A stretch of 64,000 nucleotides of DNA from Hysterangium stoloniferum (Eukaryota > Basidiomycota > Agaricomycetes > Hysterangiales > Hysterangiaceae). The stretch lies in assembly GCA_015178975.1 (NCBI GenBank), contig WHVD01000060.1, positions 62,001 through 126,000 of the forward strand, written 5' to 3'. Under the pieces are notes generated by a model. That model was not told the DNA's origin. It made no database searches and saw only the letters and a list, made by a program, of their open reading frames with translations. Each line of letters starts with the position of its first letter. Position 1 is the first letter of the stretch. Positions 35,618-47,409 of this stretch are shown in pieces. The translations under genes and the position numbers were made by a program.

Positions 35618-36657
35618 CATGGATTCTATTGAATATTTAGGTTTTATCATTAGACTCAATGGTCTCTGCATGGATGAAGCTAAAGTTCAAGTTGTCTGTG
35701 ATTGGCCAGAACCACAGAAAGTCAAGGACATTCAATCCTTCTTAGGTTTTGCAAATTTTTACTGCTGATTTATTCAGAACTATTCACATGTTACAATACC
35801 TCTCACTTAGCTTACCTGTAAAACTCAACGATGGGTTTTTGACAATAAATGTCATTTTGCCTTTCAGACTTAGAAAAATGCTTTTACTTCTTTCTGTCCT
35901 GATTCTATCTCATTGGAAACCTGATGTTCCAATCATTGTGGAAACTGATACCTCCAATTATACAATTGCTGCAATTATTTCCATCGAAGATTCCAATAGC
36001 AAAATTCACCTGGTCACATTTCTTTCCTGGACACTTTCAATCTCTGAACTCAACTATCATGTTCATGATAAGGAACTTTTGGCTATCTTCAAGGCTTTCA
36101 AACATTGGCAGGACTATCTCAAAGGTTGCAGTTCTGGTTGATGTTGTTACTGATCTCAAGAATTTGGAATATTTTTCAACTACTAAACTTTTGACCTGTC
36201 AGCAAGCTTGATGGTCCAAATTTCTTTCCACTTTCAACATGATTTTCTGTTTCTGACCCAGACATCTTGGTGGAAAAACCAGATGCCATGAGTTGATGAT
36301 GGGATGTCTATCCTGAAGAGGGGCAAAGTAACTATGCCATTGTTAACCCACACAATATGAAACCAGTTTTTACAACACAACAACTTTCCACATCTACCTA
36401 AATGACTTTTCTCTACCATCCAATTATGTGTAGTGTCATGATTATGGACATTGAGCAATTGCATCAAGATATCCTCTCTGCACTAACTTCTGATCTGCTC
36501 TCAAGTCACACCTCAAAGTTCCCCAAGATCATAATCAACCCTGGTGGCTTCAAGACTCTCAAGGTTTCATCCATCTCAATGGATCAATTTAAATTCCAGA
36601 TTCCAACAATATCCATCTCTGTGTACTTCAGTACAAACATGATCATCCAATCATTGG

Positions 36658-37305
36658 ACTCTGCAGATCCACATCTGTTTATACCTGACTCTGTGTCTCA
36701 CATACCCATCACCGGACTCTGGCTGGACTCCCAGAACCCCTCTAACAGAGCATAGAACCCAACTCCTGTTATGGTCAAATGATCTGTCATGATTTGTCCT
36801 CCACTTCCGTTCCATTCCATCCCTAATACCCAGTTTGGTATTCATTTGTCTCATTTTATGGATACTTGTTTTGCACCTCATTATTACCAAATTTGGTATT
36901 GCATATATTTCAAAGTCTATATAGTCTCCCATACTCATGTACTACAATCCAGTTTGAATCTCAAACTAGTTACACCCCAAATACATCCTGATCCAGCCTC
37001 TACTCCTCCCTCTTGTCTGTCTGCATGCTCAATTCCCAGAGCCCCCATGGGAACTCCAGAATCTACATCTTCCTTGTAGGCATTCTGTCAGCTCGAAATA
37101 TGGAAACCTGAATGAGTGTATGAGGGTGCAGCACATAAACTAAAGCCAAGTCCATCCCAGTACTCTGGTAATTATTCAGTTACTCCTTACTAATCCCCAG
37201 AAACTCCCCAGACTATTTATTACCCAGGGACTCCACAGGACATTCCCGGAAAATGTTCAGAATATTACTGGAAACTCTGTGGCTCAAGATCCTCGGAACT
37301 TAACA
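36658..37305 (+). repeat. Solo LTR, family C, in the integrase zinc-binding region
   Basis: It matches family C from the CTGACTCTGTGTCTC block to the terminal GGAACTTAACA. Integrase sequence is HDHPIIG before it and NNTL after it. The left boundary is approximate. A young family C LTR at 63836 lies at almost the same place of another gypsy integrase. Confidence 0.75.
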
Positions 37306-38710
37306 GGCATCAATAACACTCTTGGATTAATCTGAAGAGAATATGCTTTGCCCAACCTCTGAGATTTCAGAACCCAGTTCTGTAAGTCATGCACCACCTG
37401 TTTATGCTCCAAATCCCAGTGACATAAGCCATATGGCCCTCTCAAGCAACTTCTGATACCAGAAAAACCCTGGAACTCAATTTCCATGGATTTTATTGAA
37501 CAACTTCCATCTTCTGAAGGCTATACACCCATCCTTGTTGTAGACCAATTCTCGAAGCAAGGAATTTATATACCCACTCATTATACAATCACATCCTTGG
37601 AACTTTTGGTCATTCACATATTTTCCAAACATGGTGTTCCTTCTCATGTAACTTCTCATTGAGGTTCCAAGTTTGTCTCCCATTTCTTAAAGTCTCTGGG
37701 AAAAGCTCTCAACATGAGGTTACACTTCACCTTTGGATATTATCTGGAAGGTGACAGACAAATGGAATGTGTCAACCAAACACTGGAACAATACCTCTGC
37801 ATTTATTGTAATTATCAACAGGACAATTGGAAATCCCTTCTTCTGCTCGTGGAGTTTGCTTACAATAACTCTCTGAATGCCACTACTGGCACTTCACCCT
37901 TCTTTGCCAATAAGGGATACAATCCTAATCTTGCAATCCATTCCAAATGAGATCTTGCATCTGCCTGTGCTCAAGAATTTATTACTGACCTCAATGAGTT
38001 ACACCAGGAATTTCAGAAAGCTATTTCTTCCACCCAGGAGCTTTACCAACATTCTGTGAATAAACATAGAATCATGCCTCCTAATTTAAAGACTGGAGAT
38101 CATGTTTTTGTAAAAGCTCAATTCTTTCAAACCACCCAACCTTCCAAAGAACTCACTGAGAAATTCTTATGTCCTTTTGAGATCATACATAGCACAAGTT
38201 GGCTCACTTTCCTGGACTCTCCAACTTCCTGACAGTATGGGAGCAGTTCATCCCATTTTCCATATTTCCATATTAGAGCCTTGTGTTCCTAACAACATTC
38301 CAGAATGTATTCAACCTCCACCTCCTCCAGTCATCATTAACAGAGAACCCAAATTCAAAATTTCCGAGATTTTGGATTCTAAAATCAACAAATGCCAATA
38401 TAATTGTAAATTGCTCTATTTAGTCAAGTGAGCAGGCTGAAGGTAGTGATGAAGAAACTTCATGGAGATTGGCTATGGAACTTGGACATGCTATGGAAAT
38501 TGTAATCAACTTCTACACTGGTTATCCTAGTAAACCTGGATCTTTATTGACACTCTGACTTCTGTTTTCTTTCCATTTATCTTATTTGCAATCTTTTCTG
38601 ACACCACTGATGTTTCTGACCATTACCTGTCCTTCCTCATTTTCACAGAAGATTTTCAAGATCACATCAAGAATTTTTGCACAAGTCAATTATTAAAAAT
38701 AATGATACAA

Positions 38711-39865
38711 CTATTTCAAGGTTTCTGGTTTTCCAAATCCTTCCTCTGTTTCAATTCCCATCTCATTCATAATCTCTATCCCAATTTCTCCATCCCTCAC
38801 CATCTCCTGCACCTCTTCATTGTCACTTTCTGGTTTCTTTCTCAAAGCCCACCTTTCCACAACCATATCTGCCAATGGACTGTTTGGCTTGCATTTTTCC
38901 TTGTCTCTGTACCTTTCGGAAACTGCAATTATAACCATTAGTTTCTCCAAGGAATCATTCTGTCTTTGGAAGTTGTGATTCATCATCTGGAAACCTCTCT
39001 CTTGGATATTGATATGGTGCTCTAAGGTGTCTCAAGCCTTCATCAACTCCAGACCAATAAACACCATTGCATTCATGGCATTTTGGAGGAGTCCTATACT
39101 GGTGCCATTGTCTAGATTCAGCCATACAGTTTCTGAGGGTTTGGTTGTCTCCAAGGTTTCCACATTTGCTACTTTTTCTGTCTTTTCTGATTTCCCCAGC
39201 TTTTTGACCCTCTGAATCCTCTCACTTTTCAGAGTCCACTTCATGGCAAGAGTGCATGGGATTTTATTGACTGCACATGGGAAACAAGTTCCACCCCATT
39301 TTACCTTTTGTTTCCAACAAGTAATGCCCCAGTCCACACATCACTGGCATGGAACTTCATGGGCAGTTTCCATGTTCTGGAGCCCTTGTTTTTTGTTTCT
39401 GTTTCATATATTAGCCATTTTCTGGAACTCTTACAAAATCACTTACTTTTGGATTTGAAGGCCAAGCCTCTTCCTCCTCATCCACTTCAACAGCTTCTGC
39501 TGTTGTTTTGCCATTATTGGAAACAAATGGAATTTTTACTGGTTCACTCACCTTCCCTTCCCATTTTTCCTTTAGCCTTGCTCTTCTACCTTGGCAGCCT
39601 GCCATTTCTTCTCCACCTCATCCTGCAACTTCTGATCTTCCAATATTTTCCACAACCATTCTTTCCTCTGCTCCTCTATCTCTTTCTCCACCTTAACCCA
39701 CTCCAACTCATGTCTTTCCACTCTTCCACCTCTCTCAACTCCTGCATCAACTCTTTCATATCCTCCTCTTGTTGTTGCCTTACCTCTTCCATTCTCTGTC
39801 ATTTGCATTGAAGTTCTTCCACTCTCAACATTTCAGCAGTTTCAACTTCTACGTTTTCCAGCATG
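38711..39865 (-). pseudogene. Accessory gene antisense to gypsy B: Zn2Cys6-type protein, fossil
   Basis: It lies between the chromodomain and the 3' LTR, on the strand opposite pol. Read on the reverse strand, it holds a charged coiled-coil-like part (about 39865-39410; Glu/Lys/Arg-rich). A cysteine block at about 39255-39352 with spacing C-x2-C-x6-C-x9-C-x2-C-x6-C follows (WKQKVKWGGTCFPC within it). A Glu/Lys-rich C-terminal part runs to about 38711 (VQEMVRDGEIGIEIMNEMGI). The same order is seen at 58990-60101 and, best preserved, at 61337-62345. Broken; several breaks. Confidence 0.7.
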
Positions 39866-40167
39866 ATAGTAAATAAGGGATGATTAATAGACATGGAAGT
39901 TGTGGTCAAAGAAAGAAAAATTGCCAATCAAATATTTGGAAGTGTTTATTCTCAGACCCAGCTACCAAAACTCTCCACCTCCAGACATGCATTTTTTTAT
40001 GACATATAATGGATAACTGTACTTAATCACCTCTATGGGACTTCAACCTAACAGGGGGTTACTGTGATGATCCATTCCTGGATACTTCAATTTTCCATAA
40101 TTATCTGTAACTTTCCAACCTGACTTCCATCCATGGAACATTCCTAGTTTCCACACAGTACTTTACT

Positions 40168-40418
40168 TGTTAGAAATGGGAAAATACAATATCTATATGT
40201 GACAGACTGTTATAAGACCCAGGCTTGCCATCAGTTATATAAACTGTTATAAGAGCACAAGTTGGCATCATAAGTCCTTATATATATGTATATATAATCC
40301 ATCATATAATACTAGACTATAGGTCCAGTAGCTCAGTGGTTAAGAGCACCTGCATATAAAGCCAGGAGGTCCTTGGTTCAATCCCAGGCTGGGTCAATTC
40401 TTTTCTATGCCTGTAACA
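40168..40418 (+). mobile_element. TRIM-2 solo LTR with tRNA-like sequence, target duplication TTACT
   Basis: 251 bp from TGTTAGAAATGGG to TATGCCTGTAACA, flanked by TTACT on both sides (40163-40167, 40419-40423). It is inserted in the 3' LTR of the gypsy. It aligns with the reverse of 2043-2298. The tRNA-like stretch is 40322-40396. Confidence 0.88.
40322..40396 (+). other. tRNA-like sequence in TRIM-2
   Basis: 75 nt with acceptor halves GGTCCAG and CTGGGTC (plus A), A-box-like TAGCTCAGTGG and B-box-like GGTTCAATCCC. The anticodon stem is imperfect; tRNA-derived. Confidence 0.75.
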
Positions 40419-41535
40419 TTACTTTAGCTTTGATATCAACTTAGTTTCTTATTCCTTCCTTCTTTCTGTATGCTCAATATTTGGAACTCTGAATATCCAT
40501 AATCTTCTGGTGTAAGTTCTTTTTCTGAAATTAAAGACCTTCTGAGTGTTTGCATAGGGTGCAGCACATAAGCTGAAGCCAATGTCCTGACCCTATCTAG
40601 AAGTTTCCAGGTTTCCAGTCATTTCCTGGTAATTCCAGAAGAAGCGGTACTTAACAGGTTGCAGCAAATTGTTGCTCCTTTTGTCACCATTGTAACACAA
40701 TTTCCGATTTTGGGTGAGTTCTGGGTTGTTTTGATCATGTTTTTGCTTTTTCTAATGTTTTTTGAATGTTATTCAGGGAGACTTCTTATTCCTTTGGTAG
40801 CCATTTACTGTATGTATGTGGTGAAAAATGTGTCAAAGATAACAAATGCACAAAGCATTTTCCCAAGACCTTTTGTGAATATACAAGTATATATGAAGAT
40901 GGCTATTCAAAGTACTACTGTAGAAATGATGGCAGAAAACATAAAGTCAGAGGTCATGAGCTAGACAATTGAAATGTTGTCCCTTACTGTGCTGCCCTTC
41001 TTCTCATTCTGGAATGTCATACCAATGTTGAGATAACTTTTAATGTTTGCTCTATTAAATATATTCACAAGTATATGTATATACAAAGGAGCAATGATTG
41101 TACAACAATGGAATTTGGAAAGAATAAGGATGAAATTCAACAACATATTGATGCCCACTATGTCGGTGCACATGAAGCATCTTGGAGACTTTTGTAAAAA
41201 TGAGATATATACTCAAATCTCTGCTATAATAGCCCCTCCCTGTGCATTTAGTGAATCAACAGTCAGTTATCTTTGATGGCATGGAGGGCCCAGAAGAGGC
41301 TTTGGATGCTGCCCATCATTCCAAGACCAAGTTGATGGTATACTTTAGGGCCAATTCTAAAAATACAATAAGCCTTAATGGTAGAGCAACCAATTCACTT
41401 CACTATGTTGAGTTTCCAGAATTCCTCACATGTAATTCAAAAAACAGAAAATGGAATACAAGGAAATGGGGATTTGCCATTGGACATATTCATTTTGTAG
41501 GACCATCAAGTGGCCCAAGGTTCTTCCTACAGTAC

Positions 41536-41978
41536 TGTTAAGTGCAGGGCTCATTGGTGGGTCTCCAGAGGAAACCTGCAGAAGTTCCAGGAAAGGACTT
41601 GGCTTCAGCTTATGTGCTGTGCCTTCACAGATTGCATTGTCCAATTTAAGGCAGGAGCAGATGGGAACCCATGGGTTCCAAGAATACACAAAGGGCAAAA
41701 GACAAGTAGAAACTAAGTCAATATTATAATCAGATTGTATATACAATTAACTACTTGGCTATATAGACTAGTAGATTATTGTACTACTAAAATAGACATC
41801 CAAAAAGACATGACAAGAGTACAATAACACAATAAACCAGGTGTCAAATGGGAAAAGATGGATTGGGAACAAGGGTCCATCTGGGTGGGGTCTGGTGCAT
41901 TGTTCATATGATACAGAGAGTCAGATGTATATAGGATAGAATAGGGTCTGGGTCCTTGCAGGCTTTCTGGTCATAACA
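41536..41978 (-). repeat. Solo LTR, family E, inside the Helitron
   Basis: 443 bp in reverse orientation, TGTTAAGTGCAGGG to CTGGTCATAACA, containing the LTR core box near 41600. The flanks AGTAC and CCTAC are alike at three of five bases only. Confidence 0.7.
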
Positions 41979-42469
41979 CCTACATACTTTGCTCACAGTT
42001 GTCAAGGGGACAACTTCTTTTGAAGTGAAGGACAGGTCTATCCTTCATTCCAAGCAGCCTGCATATCATGTGGTCTACTTGAAGATGATAACAAATGGAA
42101 GTTTTATCTTCAAGAGGCAAAGGCTTAGACTGGATCTCAATTAAGGAGAATGTTTGCTACTATTCTCAGCCAGTGCTTTTCTTCTGATCCAGCTGCACTC
42201 TGGTGTGAATTCAAAGCAGACATTTGTGATGACTTGAAATACTTTCTTCAGACACATCTTCATCAGCCAGACCCATCTGATGAGACAGTCCATGACTTTG
42301 GCCCCTTTAAGCTTGATGAAATTCTTCCTACAAGTGGGAAACCACTCTCAGAGTACCCTCATATGCCTCAATATTCAGAGCCATAGGAAGAGAGAGTGGG
42401 AAATTGATTCATCAATGAACAGAGGGCTTATGACCAGGAACCTGAGCAACTGAAAGCAGATATAAATAT

Positions 42470-43853
42470 TGAAAAGTTGAATGAGGGCCAGAGAGTTGCA
42501 TACAATCAAATTATGGATGCTGTCATTGCAAGGCATGACACTAGAGTAGATGGAAAGCTTTCTTTTTGAATGGACCTAGGGGTACTGGAAAATCATTTGT
42601 TTGGAATACTTTGGCACATGCTTGCAGAGGCAAAAGGACTAATTGTACTCTGCATTGCCTCCTCTGGCGTTGCTTCACTTATTCTGAGTGGTGAGTGGAC
42701 ATCTCACAACATGTTTCAAATTCCCCTTGAAGTTGATGAGAAATCCATCTGTAAAATGAAGAAAGGCTCAGATAAGGCCAATCTAATGAAAGAGGTCAGC
42801 CTTATTACTTGGGATGAGATTCCAATGCAGAATCACTTTGCCTGTAAGGCAGTAGATGGGAGTCTAAGAGATATTCTTAACAAGGATATTCCTTTTGGAG
42901 GTATTACAGTAGCATGGGGTGGTGACTTTCAACAAACATTGCCTGTCATTCCTAAAGGTTCAAAAGAAGATATTATTGGTGCATGTATCTCACAGTCTTA
43001 CCTTTGGAACAATGTTCAGATTCTATTTTTGACTGAGAATATGCATGTAGATCCTACTGATCAGGACAGTGCTGTTTTTGCTCAGTGGCTTTTGGATATT
43101 GGACATGGAAAGGACATGCCTCTCAATCATATGTTTAAAGTCCCTGAACACATGCTATGTGGACCAACAGTGGATAATTTAGTCACAACTATTTATCCAA
43201 ACATATGTGATCCTGAGGTTCTTACCAATGAGTTTTTCTTGGAGTGGGCCATTCTCTGTCCTTGAAATTCAGATGTAGATCAGATCAATGACATGCTCTT
43301 TGAAAAATTTCCAGGGATTGGGCAAACCTACCACAGTGCAGACAGTGTCAAAGATGGAGCCAATGAGACATTATATCCTCCTGAGCACTTAAACTCAATC
43401 AACTTGGAGGATTGTCACCAAGTAACTTGCATTTGAAACCGAACAAGACTGCAGTTAATACAAATGACTCACAGAGTACTTCAAGTAAAGATCATTACAG
43501 GACCTTCAGCAGGAGAGCTGGCATTCATCCCTCAAATAACAATTATTCCAACTACAAAACAAGTGCCATTTGAACTGCATTGTTGGCAGTTTCCAGTCAG
43601 GCTAGCATTTTCTATGACTATCAATAAGTCACAGGGTCAATCTTTAAAATTAGTTGGATTGGATCTGCATAGTCCTGTGTTCTCACATGGACAGTTTTTT
43701 GTATGTTGGTGTTTCAAGAGGGACAAATTGGGGAAGAGTGAAAATCTCCATGACACTGATATGACTGCAAATGTAGTGTTTAAGGATGTTATTATTGATC
43801 GACAAGTAAGTATTCACCAAGGTTCCAAAAGGAGACTGACTTATGTTTTTTAG
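42470..43853 (+). pseudogene. PIF1-like helicase of the Helitron
   Basis: Walker A reads NGPRGTGKSFVWNTL (about 42572), in a different frame from the longest open stretch (42570-43265). That stretch carries motif II VSLITWDEIPMQ, motif III VAWGGDFQQTLPVIPKG and LTENMHVD. The C-terminal part 43464-43853 holds AFSMTINKSQGQSL and VFSHGQFFVC. In Helitrons this domain unwinds DNA during rolling-circle transposition. Stops and frame changes separate the parts. Confidence 0.82.
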
Positions 43854-43985
43854 GTTCAGTGAATTTACAAATGTATATAATGTATATAATTCTGAATAAT
43901 GTAAACTTTAATCACTTTAAAACAAGTCTCTGAATCAGAATAAGATATGACTGTTGATATAGTGTTTAAAGACATTATTATTGAT

Positions 43986-45044
43986 CCACCAGGTTGCGAA
44001 GCAACCGAGTAAAGTTGTGGGGTGGTAGCATGGTGGGTGCTTGTCCCCGACGGGTCACAGCCTTGTCAACGACAATGATATGAGCGGCGGCGGCGATGAT
44101 AGTAGGCAGCGGCGGAGGTGATAGTGGAGGGACCGACGGTAATATTGGGCGGCCGGCAGCGAAAAACGACAGTGATAGAAGGCGGCCGCAATGTCGGTGT
44201 CGACCATTGTCAACGAGAATTCTAAGTGTGAAACTATCCATTATGTAATGAGTTCGGATTTGGCAAGTTGATGGGTGGCATTTGGATTTGACTCATCGCT
44301 GTCAAAATCTAGACCTGATACTGTTGGGACACCGTATTGGCACACCTGAAGCGCTGGATCTGTCAAACTCAAAAATCAAGAATCAACTCTTACATGAAAA
44401 GCTAGACCTGATACAGTTGTACATTGCAATACTGTGTTGACACTTCAGCTAGAGACCTCTACTAATCTTGTGATTTATCTCGATAGTCTACTCCGCGACG
44501 ACAACAAATAGTTTCGCTGTATCTTCTCTCTTATGTTGATCAAAGAGTGCCTTATGCAGTCCTCAATATATTTGGTCTTGTGGGTACTCCCAGATAACGT
44601 ATTGCACAGTAAAGATTCTAATGTTTTTGCATATGTTGAGATCGATCTATTACTCCTTAGAAATTTAATTATACAGTGTCATCATCAGATCTTTTAGCCT
44701 AAATTTCCGGTTATTGGAAGAACTAGATTGATGAAAAGTCAACGCTTGTCATACTACTTCTCTCCATGTTTATTTGTCGAAGGTCCAGCAGGAAGTGCGA
44801 AAGGATGACCGACGCTATCCTTCAATTAGTAAATATATATATATAGTTGTATAAGTTGGAGAGAGAGGCAAGTATTGAAAGCGTGCGTACGGTAATGGAA
44901 TTTCAGAGAAGGCCCCTGAAAATGAGGTCTACAAGGATACTAGTCAACGATTCAAAAACGTGGGTGGGGGAGCTTACTGCTGAAGGTATTACGCCCTGGA
45001 CCACGGGACGTGAACAAATTACCTCAAAGGTGGTCTCCACTCAC
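43986..45044. other. Unassigned stretch with a GC-rich islet
   Basis: 43986-44235 is GC- and CpG-rich (GCGGCGGCGGCG repeats) and differs sharply from the Helitron on its left. A reverse frame there is proline-rich and probably spurious. At 44309-44420 a block with CTAGACCTGATAC occurs twice, about 90 bp apart. The 3' end of the DUF6533 gene may extend into 44850-45044. Confidence 0.35.
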
Positions 45045-46105
45045 CACACTGCCTATTAAGTTTAACAGCTCAAAATAAAAGACAATACTACAAAAGATGA
45101 ATCAAACGGCGAATGCCATCCAAAAGGGCTACTTCACGCACAAGAAATAGATAAATCCTGTGCACGTCGCAAAATAAGACATGAATCTGCCACTACAGGT
45201 TGTAGTAAAATCAATTTACCTTGTCGTATAAGATAACCTGCAAAGCCTTTTTTACATACCGGATCACGGCCGGATCGGTATACTTTACAAGCACAGAAGC
45301 CCGTGAAAATGAGAATTGCACCGTCAAAAGACAATCTCAGTGCACATGTGGCAATGTTCTCTGAAAATTCAGTGTGAGCGATAGAGATGAATGGTTTATG
45401 TCATTACTCACCTCTTTACCAGAAATAAGTTACATATCAGCAGTGTTACTGTAATTGACATTTATTGTCAGATAGAGAACTCACTTAGATAACCTTTGAC
45501 CACTGGGTGTGGAACAAAAGGTTCCACGTAAATGTAACTAATCCCCTGACTCCGTGAGAGACATTCAAAGAACGGCAATCGACCTACGAGTTGAAGTACA
45601 GTGATTGCTAATGAAAGAGGTGCAAGAAGTACGACAACGAAGGACCTTTGATTGAATAGAGCGTATGTTCGCATTATCAAAATCACTGAACAGTTGGGGG
45701 TACTAAGGCCTCTTGTACTTCAAATTGTCCAAGAGAAACTCACCCATGATGGCTATTTTGCATATGATGCTTAGAAGTTCTACCATCTTTATAATGACGT
45801 CGCAGCTGAATTTAATGCATTTAAATATAAAATCTTAGTGCCTCGAAGAGCAAGCAATGATACTGCGAATCTGTCAGCGATCATGGGGCTCAAAATGGAA
45901 AACATCAGAGCATACCCGAGGGATGGTCCTGCGTATAAAAGTAATTCCCACAAAATATACAATAGTCAAGTAGCGGAGAGTAAAGTATAACACAGCAGAT
46001 AACTGCATTTTCTTCTCCCATACAAGATTGGCTTCTCGTGACAGGGAAATTAACCAATCGTACACCACGAAGGCTTGAGATTCAATTAGGTCAGATGGAC
46101 TCTTT
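45045..46105 (-). CDS. DUF6533 family membrane protein (second copy)
   Basis: The reverse strand reads the N-terminal signature VVYDWLISLSREANLVW followed by KKMQLSAVLYFTLRYLTIVY (exon from about 46105). Then come ILIMRTYALFNQRSFVVVLL (45686-45600), LSFDGAILIFTGFCACKVYR (about 45330-45270), and small exons giving VILYDK, DLSISCA and IVFYFELLNLIGSV (ends near 45045). The last part aligns with ILIKD-NILYFLA-IFFTLLANCLTW of the paralogue at 28 kb, including the small-exon layout. These are multi-pass membrane proteins of unknown function. Introns between about 45930 and 45690 are uncertain, and the start codon and C-terminal end were not fixed. A frame at 46202-46486 could be an upstream exon or another gene. 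Confidence 0.65.
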
Positions 46106-47409
46106 CTTGTGCATGAAAAAGAAAAGACTTTTCTCACTTAACAGCGCGAAATGGACAGAATTCCTAATACAACTAGTTTAATCACCACATGGAAGTAAAT
46201 TTTATGGTTTACAGACTCGCCTCCTTGTGTCATGTTCAGTTGATATCATGGCGAAAGGAAGGGAACCATTTGACATAAGGCGAACTAGGGTATAATCAGA
46301 CGAGCTAACTTCAGAGTATAAGAAATTCTGACCCACCTTGAAACAGTGCCATGTCTTATAAATCATCCTGCCGCAGCAGTACTGCTCCTCACGCGGCTGT
46401 GTAGGCGCCGTCATTACGCGTACTTGAGAGCTCCAACTTCGGATATATACATATCCGTTTAATATCAATTCACAAGACGCCATCATGTTGACATACTAAT
46501 ATCACATTTGCAAATACTCTCAATTTAAATGTCAGATATCATAAACGATGTCAACCCTTATCTAGCCCTAAGTACTACTTATATATTTTTACAACCCGAT
46601 ATATGAGATCCAGAGGGGATATATATGGATCGTGAGACATGTGGCTAAAAGGATCAAATAGAGATTTTTATTTTTTGCCAGTAACATCTGACAATCATTT
46701 CATAACGAGTCATAGCGCAGTTCAGAATTCGCGAAAGATCAAAGATCAAACTACTTAATTGAGTAATCATTCCCAATATTCAATATTTTGTCAGCGTTTC
46801 AACTGAGCATCCTATGTTTCCGGTGTTGGTCGTATTATCATGTGCCAGCTAACGCATTCCAATCACCACTCGGGTGTGCGTGCCGTAAATGGGTTTCCAA
46901 AACAGTTTATTCTTGATTTATGCTGCTTGCTCTACTTTAAAAGAATCATTTCATCGAACAAGGAGTAAGATGGATTCTTCCTTCATGGAGAAGCAATGAG
47001 ATTGAAAATCTAAATCAAAGGATCTATGACTGTATGTGAATGAGGGAATTAAACATATGCCCCCACAATTAGTACTTATTTTAAAACTTTTTGATGCGCG
47101 TGGTTTAACCTCGGAGCTTCGGGAAACAGAGACAGCAATTCTTGACCCTCAAAGCTGGTGCGTTCATTAGCGCGTAACTTTTTATTTATGAACCTTGTTG
47201 ACTTGGTCTAGTATCGGTTGGAGCTCTCTTCCTTTCCCGGTCAACAAGTTCTCCTCATCTGTGACCCCATCTCGGAATTGTTACCTCATCCCCCTAGCTC
47301 ATAGTCCTTCCTACTGCCTTCCTCGTCTCTTTGTGTGGTCTTCAGCACTGACTAACTCTCGACTGCCACAACTTTGTCTGGCCTCCACCTTCCACGAACG
47401 TTATACAGT
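46106..47409. other. Unassigned stretch
   Basis: AT-rich, CpG-containing, host-like. Open frames at 46202-46486 (reverse; MMASCELILNGYVYIRSWSS) and 47195-47476 (forward) carry no motif I know. It may hold the 5' end and promoter of the DUF6533 gene. Confidence 0.35.

Larger units (their letters stand above)
31090..40656 (+). mobile_element. Ty3/gypsy family B retrotransposon with chromodomain and nested insertions, fossil
   Basis: Coding order on + is gag (31250-31530 and 32330-32770; WDAFVKELETNFRPY, ALRHHFYMGLPSHLKDDI), protease (about 33050; LALIDSGFTHCF), RT (33600-34170, 34900-35030; DFCTHYGSFEWLIMPFSL), RNase H (35620-36180), integrase (36500-36657, 37306-37960; FSKHGVPSHVTS), and a chromodomain end (to about 38550). 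Then comes an accessory gene on the opposite strand (38711-39865), a purine tract CAGGGGGTTAC and the 3' LTR (40073-40656). No 5' LTR is recognised; the left edge abuts a copia fragment. Nested: LTR C 31533-32321, LTR A 34174-34894, LTR B 35040-35617, LTR C 36658-37305 and TRIM-2 40168-40418. Old, almost free of CpG, broken with many breaks. Confidence 0.85.
40073..40656 (+). repeat. 3' LTR of the family B gypsy
   Basis: It starts TGTGATGATCCATTCCTGG directly after the purine tract CAGGGGGTTAC and ends CGGTACTTAACA. It contains the shared core box near 40567 and the nested TRIM-2 at 40168-40418. It matches the reverse of 58223-58751. Confidence 0.85.
40657..43985 (+). mobile_element. Helitron (Rep/PIF1 helicase), decayed
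   Basis: Rep-type sequence is visible at 40770-41270 (CGEKCVKDNKCTKHFPKTFC, then NVVPYCAALLLILECHTNVE and the two-tyrosine region SIKYIHKYMYI). A PIF1-like helicase follows at 42470-43850, and a tail block DMTVDIVFKDIIIDP repeats at 43950-43985. The upstream HUH motif was not found and both Helitron termini are unclear. An LTR (41536-41978) interrupts it. CpG-poor with many stops, so inactive. Confidence 0.8.

Noticed and set aside
39308-39811. A 167-residue hydrophobic forward ORF, a possible membrane protein
   Set aside because: It is the complement of the Glu/Lys-rich antisense accessory gene; the leucine-rich frame follows from the charged frame on the other strand.
43978-44241. A proline-rich reverse ORF in the GC-rich islet
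   Set aside because: Composition alone explains it; no start context, splice sites or family.
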